A stretch of 64,000 nt of DNA from Mya arenaria (Eukaryota > Mollusca > Bivalvia > Myida > Myidae): the NCBI RefSeq assembly GCF_026914265.1, contig NC_069126.1, positions 42,109,522 through 42,173,521 of the forward strand. The letters run 5' to 3'. Within the stretch, counting starts at the first letter, position 1, and each line of letters starts with the position of its first letter. Below are positions 22,655 to 36,540 of this stretch, in pieces. A program made the translations under genes and the position numbers. The notes beneath the pieces are model-generated. The model saw only the letters and a list, made by a program, of their open reading frames with translations, was not told the DNA's origin and made no database searches.

Positions 22655-25600
22655 TATCGAGGACTGATCGCGAAACTGTTCCATTTGACATATTTTCAGA
22701 AAATCATTTTTTGGCAAAAATATATATATAATACTGTGATACATATCCTACAAAAATATTAAGTTCATATCTCTACAAATATTTATTTTATTCAACATTT
22801 GTCCTTTAGTTCCATCTGGCAAAGCAATTTTATTTTCCCGCGAAACTGTTTCATGTGAATGCAAGCAAATAGGACAGTTTCGAAGTCGATTTAAAATTAT
22901 TTTTTCAAATGGAAATTGTTCTATTTGAATAAAAGTGTTTTTGTCATTCATTTCTTAGATTTATATGAATGAAAAGTGTGGATCTAAACTTTTATGGCTA
23001 AAATATATTATTTTTATCAAAATACTTCTTCTGTTTTCAAATGGTACAGTTTCGCAGTATTTTTTTTTCTTTGATAAGAATTGACTTTTACTGCGAAACT
23101 ATTCTAAGTGCAGCACATTTCTCAGTATTTGGCACATTTTTTATCAATAATGATATTTCAATATTTGATGGCAGATAATCTTTTTTTGTGATACTGAACT
23201 TGTATTTTCAGTAAAATGTTAACACATACTCTTACTTCACAAAACACTTTCAAACTGTATTGCAAAAAATGATAATAATATAAAATCACCAGGCATCAGA
23301 ACTTAAAGTAGTTTTAGTTTGGATTCTTTGAGAATGTCTGTTTGAGAAAAATATGAAGTACAAGAGGAGTGCCTACTTTGCGCCAATGGATATAAAGGTT
23401 TTAGTGGCCATCTTATCAATGAACCTTTACTAATTTGTGTCATATCTAGACATCTAGGTGAATAATAAGCAAGTATCAGAAATCCAATGAAAGTATAAAA
23501 TGCTATGTAATTCTAGTAGCTGTATGCCGGGTACTAGTATTTGTATGTATCGACTAAAAAATGATAGTGACAACCTATTAAAAGAAATTAAATGTGAAAA
23601 AGGCTATAACTCTGCAACAATGTGGACTAAACTTTGTGTTTAAAAAACAAAAACTTGTGCTGTATTTCGAAATAAAGAACCGGCGTATGAATCGGACTAC
23701 TTAATTCTTTTTCTTTATACTTTTAATAATAATATCCATACAGATCAAGCCTAAATGATAAAATGTAATCTAAAATTTTCGAAAAATGTTTTATACATAA
23801 GATATTTTCAAATGGTAGCTTATGTGACTTATACAATTGTTTTGCATTTCCGATTCAAAATGCATGGCATGGCAATCAAGCAACATATTATTTTTAAAAA
23901 ACTTCATGAAATCACATTCTTAGACAGATCGACTGAGAGAAAAAAAGGCATTGGTATAAGTAAATATTGGACCACAAGGCGTTTCTTTGATTTTATCTAA
24001 TCATTAATCAGAACAGTTTCCAAAGCAAAGCTTTTACCGTGCAATAAGTTGCATGGCGATTAATAACAACAATGTTTATGAGTAGGATATGAAGGACTTG
24101 GCGTTATTTTCAACTATTTTAAGTGTGAACTAGTACATTGTGCTGCATATTGACATTAAAAGCTAACTCGGACAATTAATTAAAAATGACTTTAGGGGTG
24201 CCGACCGGAATTGCCCCCCCCCAATCATTCTCCTACAATACAACACACACACTACTTATCCGTCAAACCACTAATTCTAGTTGTTTAATTAACCTGTCTA
24301 TTTGATATTGTTTGTAAGGTTTAAGTGAATCCCAAACAGTGTGATGAAGTGTATTATTGCAAAATCATTGAGATTCATATCAAGGGTAAATAAAAATGAC
24401 TAAGCAATCTTCTAGCATAAGTTAAATTTTAAAATGCAGGTACATCAGATGTTTTTTTGGAAAGAAAAGTGTCGAGGTGGTCTGACTGACTACTCAGAGA
24501 GTGCGAAAATTGACAATATGGTACTAAACAGTTCCATTACCCTTGTAATTTTAATAAATTATAACAAATAAAATGAATTAGTTGTATAATTTCAACAATT
24601 GAAATATGAAATCAGCTAATATCAGAAACAGACTGTTCACTATCAAATACTTTGTCAATAGACTTTCAGAATGATTCACGTAATACCGGATGAACCTCAG
24701 TTTAAATAAATATAGCAATGCCAAATTTGCATTTAAAATAACTAATAACAAACAAACTTGATAACTCTGAATTTTTAATCAGACTTTAGCTTAAGCTCTC
24801 CGAGTCAAAAAAATGATCCCACATTTCATAATAAATTATAAAAATGATAAAATATGTTGAATTGGGAGGTAAAGGTCTTGATTCTGCCAGGCAAATTCAT
24901 TTCAAGTGACCAAAGATATGAGACCACAATCATGCTTGGTATGCCTAAGTGTTAACGCTCATGTCTCCATTAAATGGATTGACAGACAGTTCTAATGAAA
25001 ATAATCGCCAACTTTTAATAACCGTAGTTCATTTATTGGTCATATATATATACAGTTTCTTATCTAGACGTTTTGCATGCGCGTTGGCTAGTAAAGAGAT
25101 ATCCTTGTCAAACACTAATAAATAACTGTTTTTACTTCATTAACTATTATTAAAATTGTTTAGTAGAGATATTTTAATGTAGTATTTGGATTATACACAG
25201 GGTAGTTATTACTGGCCACCAAAAACAATATGATTGTTCATGATCGACTGAAGACTATATGTGAATACTTATCGAGTACAGGATATCCATACAAAATTTC
25301 ACACGATTAACTAGATTCTGACTGATGTGGCATTGCAGTAATTTGGTCATTATCGCAGATATAACGTGTACACATATATTTGTAGTGTTTATAACTAATG
25401 TTGTCACACATATTTAACTGATTGTTGTCACACTTTTGGTTTATTCTGTTTTGTACAATTGTACAGATGTTTAGCTCAATCGTAAACAATAGCCATAAAG
25501 ATGGGGTTTCTTCGCAATAAAAAGTAGGTTTATAGTTCAGAGTTTACTTTAAAAACTTACATCATAGATAATGATACAATGCAATCATTTCTTCATGATC

Positions 25601-26286
25601 AAACGTGTTTCTTGCTTGGTAACATATCAATAATATAATATTATTTGTTCATTCAACTGAGGAAAAATATTTCTTGAAATGCATATTTTTTTTCTGCAAA
25701 TCATGCTTAATTAATGCTATTTATCTTATGTTTCAAATATTAACTTCAGTTTTCAATTTAAAAAAAAATGGTTTTAGTTCATAGTTGTTAAATTTTAGTC
25801 ATTTAATCTTGTATAAACATTCGGTAACTGATATATGAAGGGCGATTCGAAAACGGCAAATTGGACAGTTTCGCAGTAATTTGTATTTCAAAAAGTATAT
25901 ATTTGCTGCTTTTTCCGAAAAGTGACAAATGTTCATAACTATTTTGTGTATAAAGTTATGAACCATCATTTAAATAGTAAAAATGCAATATAAACCATAC
26001 TTTTAAAAATAAAATGTCACACAGAACAGTTTCGCAGTGAAACAAGTTTTTAGTTTTAGTCAATTTTGACCGCGAAACTGTTCTAAGTAACATATTGTAA
26101 TAAATACATATTTTAAAAAGGCATTGGTTAAAGTTTGAGTCAACCTATATTTCTGACACCATTGTGAACTTAATTTCTGAATATAGTTACAAGAAAAGCA
26201 TAAATAAGAAAAATAAACAGTTTTGAGCTTCTCCTGAACAATTTACAAAAATGCAGATGGAACAGTTTCGCGCTCAGCCCTCGATA
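22655..26286. mobile_element. 3.6 kb non-coding element with 30-bp TIRs and repeated subterminal motif
   Basis: Positions 22655-22684 and 26257-26286 are inverted copies, 28 of 30 bases matching (TATCGAGG…CGCGAAACTGTTCCAT). Both ends are flanked by ATAT, so a 2-4 bp target duplication (TA or ATAT) is possible. A motif GCGAAACTGTTC, in both orientations and with one or two changes, recurs near 22669, 22838, 22871, 23044, 23092, 25863, 26022, 26069 and 26260, that is, only in the outer 450 bp of each end. The 2.7 kb middle has no ORF above 81 codons. This layout fits a non-autonomous DNA transposon whose subterminal repeats bind a transposase made elsewhere. Confidence 0.65.
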
Positions 26287-27220
26287 TTTTCTAGGGGGTT
26301 TGGGTTGAGAAGGGGACGCTAGATGCTGTGGTGGTCCATGAGAGCGACTGCTGAAATCGTCACAAAAACACTTCACTTGATTGATTCAGTCTTACATTAG
26401 GTGAGGTAACATTTTTCCAAGAGTTGAGGGTGCAGAAATGACACCTGGTACGGTTATGGTCATTGAGAACCATTGAACAATTCACAGGGAACTCCAGACC
26501 TGATTGATTGTTAGTCATACCATAGGTGAAATAGAAAAAAATGATCTCCTTAGTTCCAAAGGGTACAATGTGTCCTGCTACCACTGAGTCTGTCCAAAAC
26601 AGGTACATGTAAATGTACAGAAAAATGCCAAAATGCATCATGGAGAGATTTTATATCATCATCAATCATAACATTTATTGGCGTAAGAATACATATGAAC
26701 AGTAACATTATGTTAAAGACTGTTCCATGTTTATACTGTGTACTAGAATACTGTTTTAGTATAGTGTAATCCAGTTTAAGATGGATTTAAGCAGGGTACA
26801 ACACAACATAATATGTACAAAGGTTAAGTGCAATAATTGTCAGGTCAATGCTGAATCCAATATGTGGCGACAAACACAACCCGATTGAATATGCTGTTTT
26901 ATCCAGTACCACGTGCAAACTGGTAATACTTTGTTTAAAATTATATTGGTTGATCGTTTTTCAGGTGGAACGAGTTTTTAAACTGTGGCAAATTCATATC
27001 AATAACATTTGCGCAGCCCCACTTCCGGAGACCTCTACACGAACGAAAAAGTATGGCTGGGATAGTTAACATGTCTACGACACTTTAATATTTTAAAATC
27101 CTAAAGAGGTTGTGTTTTTACATGAATCAAGCAACATAGATGTAATAGTTTAAAGTCCTGTCGCTGAGTATTAATGCATCTAATTTTACATCAAACCAGA
27201 GAACAGGGATGGACTTCACA
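26287..27220. other. intergenic, no gene recognised
   Basis: The 93-codon minus frame at 26360-26641 and the 73-codon plus frame at 26848-27069 have no domain, no splice context and no homologue I recognise. Confidence 0.4.
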
Positions 27221-27229
27221 GTCGAAATT

Positions 27230-27660
27230 CCTAAAACCTAAATGACTAACCTTAATTTAATGGCGCCTTTCAAATATTTATCAGGTGTGTTTTATCACTA
27301 AAAACTTCAAAATTTACATTTGCTTAAATTTGCTTAGCTAATTTTCCATTGTTTACAGTCAACGACATGCGTAACTTGAATTTAAATAATCCTTAAGTAG
27401 AACAGTATATGAGAACGCATGCTTGTTTTTTGAATATATATACAGCGATGGCCCTTTGAAAATGCGAACACACGATCGTAACATTTGGCATGATTTAGTA
27501 AATGTATTACGAAAGCCTTCCACTGTCATTTTTAATAATTGCTTATAATTGAATATATGAATTTTTTTATTATATTCTTAGTTATTATAACTCACAACAT
27601 ACAACTTTTAATAAACAAAGCAGGAAATTATACTCATCGTGAAGAAGAAAGAGAAGAAAA
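27230..27660 (+). repeat. duplicated block, copy 1
   Basis: Shares, in order and orientation with 29600-29950, CGACATGC, TTTGGCATGATTTAGTAA, GTATTACG.AAGCCTT, TGCCATTTT-like text and ATCATACTCATCGT-like text. Diverged, with indels; non-coding. Confidence 0.6.
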
Positions 27661-29290
27661 AATCAAATATATTGCGGTCTTTCATGTAAACACAATTTCC
27701 CTTTTATAGAACAGAACAGAAAGATGATTTATTTGGATTTAACATATTGTTTCTCATCCATATATATATTAAAGAAATGAAATAAACCACGTATAACTTA
27801 CATATTTTCTTCAGAGCTCTATTGTCCTTGCAAGCTGAGGTGTGTTTACTAGATAATACTTTCTGCTTTGACTATATTTTTTCTTTAAAAGCACTAAATT
27901 AAGTCTAAAACGTATAACTCAACACAACTTTAGTTTTTTCTGTCGATTTTATTCTGAACAAACGATTTATATGAACATGATTCCATTACTATGTATGCAA
28001 TGAACAAAAAGTGTTCAAATATTTTTCTCTGATGCTGAAGATGCTGTACATTTTAACCAGAACATTTTAACATTTTTTTCCGGTTTAAATAAGATGCCAA
28101 AACATATAAATGTTAAAGTAGGAATATATCGGTAATTATTCGACTTGCCGATAGGTATTGTGTGTAAATAATCCAAGTTATCCAGTAATGTACTAAAAAA
28201 TCACTTTCCAATCGACTGAACAATGAAAAAATGGGGCGTCGAAACAAAAATGCAACTGTCGAGTTATATTGCGGCCCTAATAGAGCTTAATGTAAAACCT
28301 TTTTAATAACATCACTCATGACGTCACACAAGTACCTGTTATTGAGGTTAATTTGAACTAACTGTTTTTGCATTTTCGTGAAATTTAACAGCTTTTTAAA
28401 CACAAAAGTTGCTCATGGTGTTTAATTTTATGCAATAATGGCGATTATACACCTTTTTTTGGTCGTTACCATCTGCAAGGGCCCTCAAAAAGGTAAATTA
28501 ACCCTATATTGTTCATGAATTTATATGAATTAGCAACATTGCAGCAAAAGTTGTCACCATTCACATGTGTATGATACTGTTGTAGGTGAGATGAACATGC
28601 TTCATATCAAAATAAGGCGAGTACACGTTTCGACACATTTCACTATCGGGTATTTGGTAGATAAGATTCGTTCAAGAGGTGCCAAATGTATTTTTTCATT
28701 ATTCTTAAACATGAACATAATATTAACAAATGGCAAAGTTGTGGTTTATAAATAAGAACAAGCGACGAGGCCGGAAATAGTCGAGTTAAAAGAAAAACAT
28801 TTACGTTGCTTCTGAATAAACTGACATTTTGATTCCATATAGACATTCATTCCATAAAATCACCTATCTTGAAAAGTTTGATACCGACATATTGATAGCG
28901 ACATTTAGGGTGAACAACCGGTAGCGGATCCAGGTTTCGCCGTTGAGGATGCGTAACCTATTGAACTTGCGCCCCACCCTTAGAACCGAACTATATTTGG
29001 TTGGAAGGGTTGGCAGGGGGTAGTCGGTAACGGCATGATGTTGCAAACAAGAGTAGAAGATGTGGCGGTTGAAAGCAAAGTGTTCTCAAGTTTATTAGGA
29101 AACAAGAACGGGGTAACTATTCAAGTAGATGTTTTTTCCGCCTACCGTCTGCGTTTTGTTATTTGAAAAGAATTTCGCAAAGAGATTAAAACTGATATTG
29201 ATTTTACGTGTTATTATTTTAAATTAAGAATGTAGGAAATAAAATAGATAAGTATTAAATTAATAAAAAATAAAATACAAATATTTTTAA
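27661..29290. other. intergenic, no gene recognised
   Basis: AT-rich DNA. The short frames near 28567-29046 are not supported as genes. Confidence 0.4.
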
Positions 29291-29297
29291 AATAATT

Positions 29298-29372
29298 CCC
29301 GTCTGCGGCAGGATTCGAATTAGGGACCACTAGATTGCTAAACCAGACCGCTAAAGACCACAGTAACATGTA
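29298..29372 (-). repeat. tRNA-like sequence, probably SINE or tRNA remnant
   Basis: On the minus strand, GGTTTAGCAATCTAGTGG resembles an A-box/D-arm region and AATTCGAATCC a B box, ending CTGCCGCAGAC. An acceptor stem does not pair, so it is not a functional tRNA gene. Confidence 0.4.
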
Positions 29373-29599
29373 TACATATGTATACATAAGTTGATCAGCC
29401 TTCAGGTATGCATACGATATAACGCCGTGATATACACTTTTGTTTTAAACTTTATTAACTGTATTAACAGTATTACCTAAACCTCGATTTCATCAGTTTA
29501 AACAAAACATTTTTTTCAGGGCTGGGATTCAGTATTGGTCTTAAGTGGATCAAAAAACGATGTAGCTAATCGGATAACTTGTTATTAATAACTGACAAA

Positions 29600-29950
29600 T
29601 TGAGTGAATGAAGTCACCGATGAACTTAAAAGTGTCTGCCAAACATTTATAAGGTGTTTACTAAACACTTAAACAGACATGTTTATATTTTTATAGCCAA
29701 TTTAAATTTATTACATGCATCGACATGCACAACTTGAGATAATATGTGATTAGTTAATTTAGTATTTGGCATGATTTAGTAATTACGTGTATTACGGAAG
29801 CCTTTAACTGCCATTTTCAATCATATTTTAACTGCAAAATAAGAACATTTAATTTTATTCTAAGTTATAAGAACTTACGAATTATAATACACTTAGCAGA
29901 AAATCATACTCATCGTTGAGAATCACGAGGAGAAATACGACGACGATCAG
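29600..29950 (+). repeat. duplicated block, copy 2
   Basis: Partner of 27230-27660, about 2.3 kb downstream, same orientation. Confidence 0.6.
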
Positions 29951-29976
29951 AAATAGAGGTTAGTTGTTTGTTTTGG

Positions 29977-30054
29977 TAAGATCGTAATATATTTCACCGA
30001 GTGGCGTAGCTACTCACTTTTGGTGTTCACGAGGTGAAATATATTGTGATCTTA
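29977..30054. repeat. long inverted repeat (hairpin), 27-bp arms
   Basis: Arms 29977-30004 (TAAGATCGTAATATATTTC…) and 30028-30054 (…GAAATATATTGTGATCTTA) pair with only a few mismatches around a 23-bp loop. Such short near-palindromes are typical of small foldback MITEs. Confidence 0.65.
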
Positions 30055-33000
30055 AACTGAGTTTTCCATTTATATGATAAAACTTTTCTTATAAGACACC
30101 TAACTGCATTTTATCAAAAGGTAAGACAAACTCTATGCGCACTTAACGCCATTTCATAAATGAAGTCGTCGATGAAATTTCCCAGTCACGCTGATGTTTG
30201 ATTTGGATAGTGGAATGGGCTAAACTTTCATAAACATGGAAAACTTTAAAATTGATACTTTCACTGTTTGGAACTTGTTTTCTACTGGCAGCTTATTCTA
30301 ATTTAAAAGTAAAACTTTAAGAATAGTAAGTCGTTCACCATATTTTGACCTGTTTATTTGCTGATATATACACCAAAAATAAGTGTGTTGCACTAGACCT
30401 CTGTGGAACTTTTTTATTAACCTGAGTTATATTGTGAAGCATGTCGGCAAAATGAAGAACTTCAAAAGTGTGTTTAAGAATAAACATAAGGATTTGGCGG
30501 TAAACATATTTTGCTCGAATGTTCTTTAATTCTTCCAATATTGAATAAATTGCATTGGTTTGTTTTATAAAAGCATAATAAACCATTTGTTACCGTTTTG
30601 TAGAGGACTCGAACTCCCCTGCAGATCCAGAGGACAGAGAGGACCTCGGTTCGATCTCTGTTGCCGTCGCAAAGTCTCATTTATTGTTTATGGCAAATTT
30701 TCGTGTCGGTACTTGAGTGAAAATAAGTGCATGTCACAACTACGCCATGAATACGTTATTTGTTTTTGATAGGTATATTTTTTTTATTCTAAAGCATCAT
30801 TACAACCTTAGGGCCTTGTAGGGTTTAAATTAATTTACAATTGTGTGGTAGGATAAGAAAACATCGTGCGCTTGTTTTTAAATTGTTAAAGTCGACTTTT
30901 TGCTATAAATGTTATAGTGCTTAACATGAATTTCGAAAATGTGTGAAATAACACAACAGCATGACTGCAATATAATAAGGACAGCATACTAATTATAAAT
31001 ATCCAAACTATTGAACGGAAATATAGGATGGCCTAAAAACATGTTTATATTAATAATAGTAAAAAAAACACAATTTTTCGAATATACATTGAAACCCATT
31101 AGCTATGGCATTGGTTACACATATATTGAAGTGTTTAGTATTGACGTATTTAACCTTAGAAATAATGCAATGCATTAAAACAGTCAAAAAAGGTAAACCA
31201 CTTTTGTACACGAGGATGTCATATTTTCTGCATTGTTCAATAGCTGTTGATATCTAAGCTTACCTTTTCTTACAAATGGGTGAGCACTCGAATTGTGAGG
31301 TTATTCACATACATCAATTTTTGGAGTGTTTTGATGTGTATATATAACTTCTTTTAATGCACTTTATGTTGAGTTTTTTACAAAGTAACTGTTGAAAATG
31401 ATGCATATGTGTTTTATATTGTCAGCATAATGTTTTGTATTGTCATGCATTGAACATGCTTTGTCCTTCAGTAACTTTCATATGTGTATTTGGTAAAACA
31501 GTCCATCGGCATCGACAATTAACGACATAATGGCGTGCTCTCGTAAGTAAAATGATTACATTTAGAGTCAGGTTAATTGAGGTTAATCCGAAAGAGCCAC
31601 TTTGTTTCTTCAAATCGTCGTGATGGCGTCACGGCGGGCAAAGCCATAGTGCAGCCATTTGGTGCTTGGAGACCTAATTAATCTATAACAAACCAGCCGG
31701 AGGCACATTGTTGAAAGATGAACCTCGCGTAGTCAAAACAATATACAAGACAATTCAGTTCAAAACGTTACTGTGTTGGCACAGGCGTATTTTTTCAAAA
31801 GGACAGTACATACTTATGAAGGTTATGGTGCTATTATTTTCACTCAGGCATATATTTAAATAATCTCTCATAATTAGCTGTTTCTCGTTTGAGGACATGT
31901 TTACGTTTTGATACATATTTAACGAATGGGACGCGGCTCCTTAAAATGATTGCTTTCTTTCATCGTCTACATTCGAATTGCCGTTATGTATTTAGTGTAG
32001 GATTGTTTACAATTGCTATAAATTTGTTTTTAGAATAACGAAACATGGTATATATTAAAGGATGTGTGAATCTGCAAAAAGTTGATAGCACTTGTACACA
32101 CATGAGTTAAACTTATACAAACGAGCACTTGTTTGACGTCATTTGCGGATGACGTTTGTGAATTCCACATCGTGTTAAATGAATAACGTACTGACATGCT
32201 CTAGTTGAAATGTTTTAATGCTAAAATCTTTGCTTAGATTAAGCACTTTTGATGCTTAAATACTGACATTTACTTAGAATATGATTCCACTGCATGCTTT
32301 TTTATACTAACGATCTGCCATTTGTTTGTATGGGTTGCAGAAGGAATACTGTATCTTCGATTTATGTCGCCTTAGTGTTTCAATAACCGTTTTACTTGGT
32401 GATTTATAGAAGTAAAACACAGAGTATCTGAGCAGGTTTAGATCAGTTGGAAATGAGTTGCGTAATAATCTAGAACACATTTACACTTTGATTGTTTAGA
32501 TAAAGACAATGAGAAGGCCATATGCAGAATAATGAATAAGAAAATGACAGGACACGGAATCACTTACATTTTCTATTCACATGACAACACAGGTCAAAAA
32601 TGCACGTGAACTTGAATTCATTACAACGGCATTGGTCGTTATCAGATTAAAACGTGATATCAAATGTTATTATTTTAAGCGAGTTCGGATCAATATGAAA
32701 TGATCAGTCAAGAAGAAAAAAGGATCGAGATCTAAGGTTGGATTATTATTTTGATATATACATTTGTATATAAGGAATACTAAAATATATAATGACGCGT
32801 TTTCATCTATTTCGCTGATTATGTGTGTAAACAGAACAATTATTTATTTTATTATGTATTTGATTACGAAAGGCCGATCTGCGGCATGTTATTAAATATA
32901 TATAAAATATTTGATAGTTTATAACATGTAAATTGTGCAAAAACACTTGCAAAAAGTTGTATGCGACTTACTTCATTTTCCATCCATATGTTTTTAACGT

Positions 33001-33130
33001 ATAACCTACATGTTACACACATTGTAAAATAAACGTAACATTCTGTTATTGATATTTAGTTCGGTGCATACACCTCTCCTACATAACCTCTTCGTGAAAT
33101 TGTATGACCTATTGTATTTCTGTTTTAAAC
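30055..33130. other. intergenic, no gene recognised
   Basis: 3 kb of AT-rich DNA with only short chance frames. A B-box-like GGTTCGATCTC lies at about 30649. Confidence 0.4.
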
Positions 33131-33136
33131 GGACAC

Positions 33137-33560
33137 TTTAGCCTTGACCGCGAATTGACCTCAAAAACAAAAGGGGTCATCATTTTGCCGTGACTAACCT
33201 TCTTTTTAAATTAGAGGACATTGGTCTCGTTCTTTTTTTGGCCAGAAACCACTCATATAAGAAGGTCAATGTGACCTTGATTGTGACCCTCTCTGATTGC
33301 AAAACCAATAGGAGCCATCTATTTTCATGTGAAATTCCAATGAATCTTAGCTCAGTCTTTTGGGGTTTTTGAATGGAGTCTATTTAATTGCTAAACATCT
33401 CTTTATTACAGCTTTGAGCTTCTGAACGCAAAATGTAATGCAGACACCTCTTTTTCGTACCGAAACATCTTGTAAAATTGAGAGAAGCTGGACTTAGTCG
33501 TTTTTGCGTTATCGATCGAAAAACAGATAGACGGACGGACGGACGGACTAAAGAACGAAA
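33137..33560 (+). repeat. dispersed repeat with GGAC-run tail
   Basis: A body rich in TTGACC/GTGACC words, then GATAGACGGACGGACGGAC at 33526-33548. GACC-rich text with a GGAC tandem near the 3' end also occurs at 48100-48856 and 55430-55540, so these belong to a group of related bivalve repeats. The 60-codon frame inside is chance. Confidence 0.5.
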
Positions 33561-34244
33561 GACGGCACCATAACGTAATTGTTATTTAAATTGGGACCTC
33601 CTGAGAAATATTCAGAATTAACTAAGAACATATTGATATGAGACATTTCGTCATCTTGAAAATCTATGAAATAATAGGTAAAAACATAACTACAAATATT
33701 ATTTAAAAAAAGGACAGGAAAATATGCAAATAATTGGATAGCAAGCCATTCGTAATGGAAATGTAAAATACTTTTTAAGCTGAACATGCATAAATGCTTG
33801 AATAAATAAAAGCGAAAAATAAATATCAAAATGTCTCTTTAAAACTGAAACGAAAACAGAAATGGGATGTTTTGAATGAAACTTTAACTGGGAATAAATT
33901 TACCCAATGCCTTACAACGTTACAGCCGATGTGCACATAAAAGTATGCTTACAAACCAATACTTGTTCATTAAATATTGAATGCGAATTAGCCAATTTTT
34001 ATGATAAAAAGAATAGGTATAACAGTTTATTTTAAATAAACATGGTTTGTGTGGAATTAAGTATATAATGCCATTTAAAATCAACTCCAAATCATATTTT
34101 ATTCATCTTAAATATTATTAATTAAATGCTCCTTTTGGAGGATTAGTGATAAATCATTATATGTCGTGAATTCTTATACATATAAACAGGCTTTAATGTT
34201 TTTTCTCATCAGTATTTATTCTTTGTTTAGTAACCAATGATTGT
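33561..34244. other. intergenic, nothing recognised
   Basis: AT-rich, no supported feature. Confidence 0.4.
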
Positions 34245-36000
34245 ATGTTTTCATGTGTTTTGGGCGCATATTATGTTTCATGTGACTCTATTATAGAATG
34301 TCGCCTTCCACCATTATGTAGCAATTTTAAGGGTTTATGTTTATCTAAGGTATTATTCGTATTTAATACATATTTGACATATTCCCCTGGAACCCTAAAA
34401 TTAAATATAAGACCCTTTTCTGCTTGTCACTGGTCATATATTTTACAAATTTAAAAACATTTATGCACTTCAGAAAAACTCAGTTTTCATGCCGATCCTC
34501 AGTCCGGGCGAAAGGGAGGGCGTTTTCAATTTATCATGTAAGTCTATGAAAGTGCTTTATATTCATACATGCAAATAACGCTGACTTGCTATACGTTTAG
34601 TATACCACAAAATGTTGAATTCCAATTTCGTCAATTGTCTTTTATAAGCGTTTTTCTGTAGCCTGTCCCATTTTTATCTAAAATGAAGCATGAGCTAGTC
34701 AATATAAAACGTAAAATGTACAAAACTATTTATCGGTGATACATTAGAATTTAAAATTATTTATGCAATTTTCAGATTTTTTAATTCGATTTGGATTAAT
34801 CTAAGAAGAACACCGTAAACCTACCAGACAAGAGTACCGGTCCCCAGACGAGTAAAAAGGTAAATGTAGTTGAATTCTACCATGTAAGTTTATCAGATAG
34901 TTATTGAAAGATGTTTTAATATTATACTTTAAAACCAACAAAATCATTATTCAATGCTTTATCGTTTTGCATTATTATTTTCACATTTAACATTTAAGCA
35001 AAACAATTCAATATCGAACTTGAGAAAAACGCGAACAAAACTAGATATTGATGAGACACACATTTTTAAGTTTATTGCTCGTCTCTACTGTCAATGTAAA
35101 CTGTGTGTTGTATCGATATTTGTCTTTGTTTATAGATATATACAACAAACAAAAATCAGCGCCATACTGAGGACCAGAACGACCAAATAAGTAATCTTAC
35201 GCGGGAGGTATAACGTTTTCTGTGACTCAACAATAAAATGCCGCCTTACATTAAGAGAAAAAGTACAAATGGTTTGACGGTCCGTAAGCCAAAAAAGAGT
35301 AGGACGGTGGCAGATTTTCTTGTAAGTATATGAAAATGTTACGGAAACGTACATACATATTACGCGTCCTTGTTTATACGTTTGATAGTCCACCGTATAT
35401 AGAATACCCGTTTGTCTCTAATAAACATTTCCTGTCCCATATTTTACTAAAAACAATCACAACTGTTCAATATCTTACTCTAAAAAAACGACAAGATAAT
35501 CAGCTATAGATGATACATTGGAATATTTGTTCTGAAATGTATTGTTCGCATATACTATAAATGTTTAATATTTAAGTAAGTCTTTATTAATAAATGAATA
35601 TTTTAATAAAAAACCATCGCCATAGGAAAGAACGGCCATGACGAGTACATGGATATATAACGCGGAAGTTTTCTTGTGACTAAAGATTAATGCCGTCGTC
35701 CGTTATATAACATATTGGAGCACCATTTGTAGGGGACATCTGTATTTCTAGGTATTCTTCGTATTTTATGTGAAATGTGAATAGTACCCAACACTAGCAG
35801 TTCTAAATTAAAAAAGAGGGCCTCATAATTCTCACCAATTCAAAACCAGTAATGCACTTTTCAGCATTCAGTTTTGAGTTTAAAATGGATACGCCATGGA
35901 CAACACCGTAACCATGCCAGAAAAAGTGTGCCGGTCCTTAACCCAGTCAAAGGTGAAAGAAGTTGCAATTTAGCATTCAAGTATATGAACTTGTTATGAA
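34245..36000 (+). repeat. degenerate tandem duplications upstream of the TNF gene
   Basis: 34266-34500 matches 35679-35900 in order (CACCATT.TGTAG, GGTATT.TTCGTATTT, ATGCACTT, TCAGTTTT), an offset near 1.4 kb. 35143-35245 matches 35618-35700 (ACGCGG.AG, TTTTCT.TGTGACT, AATGCCG), an offset near 0.46 kb. Four short segments (34489-34537, 34825-34883, 35238-35321, 35913-35980) look like diverged copies of one exon-like piece; the first three end at a GTAAGT and the fourth has lost it. The third (35238-35321) is open for 28 codons from ATG to its donor. Function unknown. Confidence 0.5.
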
Positions 36001-36213
36001 TAACTATATCTAAAAACATTTTATACAAACAACAAATAACCGTTGTAATTTCTTCAGTGATATTTCCCTTATTTATTCATTATTGGCATCATAGTTAATG
36101 GTTTGGTGTATTGGCTTAGTGATGTAATTTATTTATAAAACAGTATGATACGTGCAAGTTAGGCGTTCTTGAGTATATGTTTAATGTATATATACATTTG
36201 GAAAATAGAGACT

Positions 36214-36540
36214 ATGGGAACCACCTGCAGACGGTTCATATTGCAAAAGAAAGTGTTTGTTTGCAAGTTTGAGGGTAGAACATTACAACGTGCATATATG
36301 GTATTAGTCACACTGACAATTGTACAGTCTCTCCTTTTCCTCGTCTTGACTGTATCGTGGAGAATCCATAAGGAACCGCCGCCATTGGACAGCAGCATGT
36401 ACTGTGTGCCATGCAATGACATCAAACAAACGAACCCTTACAATGACACAGGGCACGTCATTGATGCATTGAGACAAATATATAACGAGTCGGTATGCTG
36501 TGGTCCAATTCGGGACATTATGGAGCTCCGCTGTAAAAAC
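36214..36540 (+). CDS. TNF ligand exon 1: cytoplasmic tail, membrane anchor, stalk
   Basis: 109 codons, phase 0 at its donor AAAAAC|GTAATG. The opposite-strand frame at 36159-36425 is a shadow. Confidence 0.8.

Noticed and set aside
26360..26641. 93-codon minus frame starting MMHFGIFLYIYMYLF, signal-peptide-like
   Set aside because: No domain, no homologue recognised, no splice sites that extend it, repeat-rich surroundings.
29298..29372. Functional tRNA gene
   Set aside because: A/B-box-like words exist but the acceptor and anticodon stems do not pair.
36159..36425. 88-codon minus frame over TNF exon 1
   Set aside because: Shadow of the real plus-strand exon.
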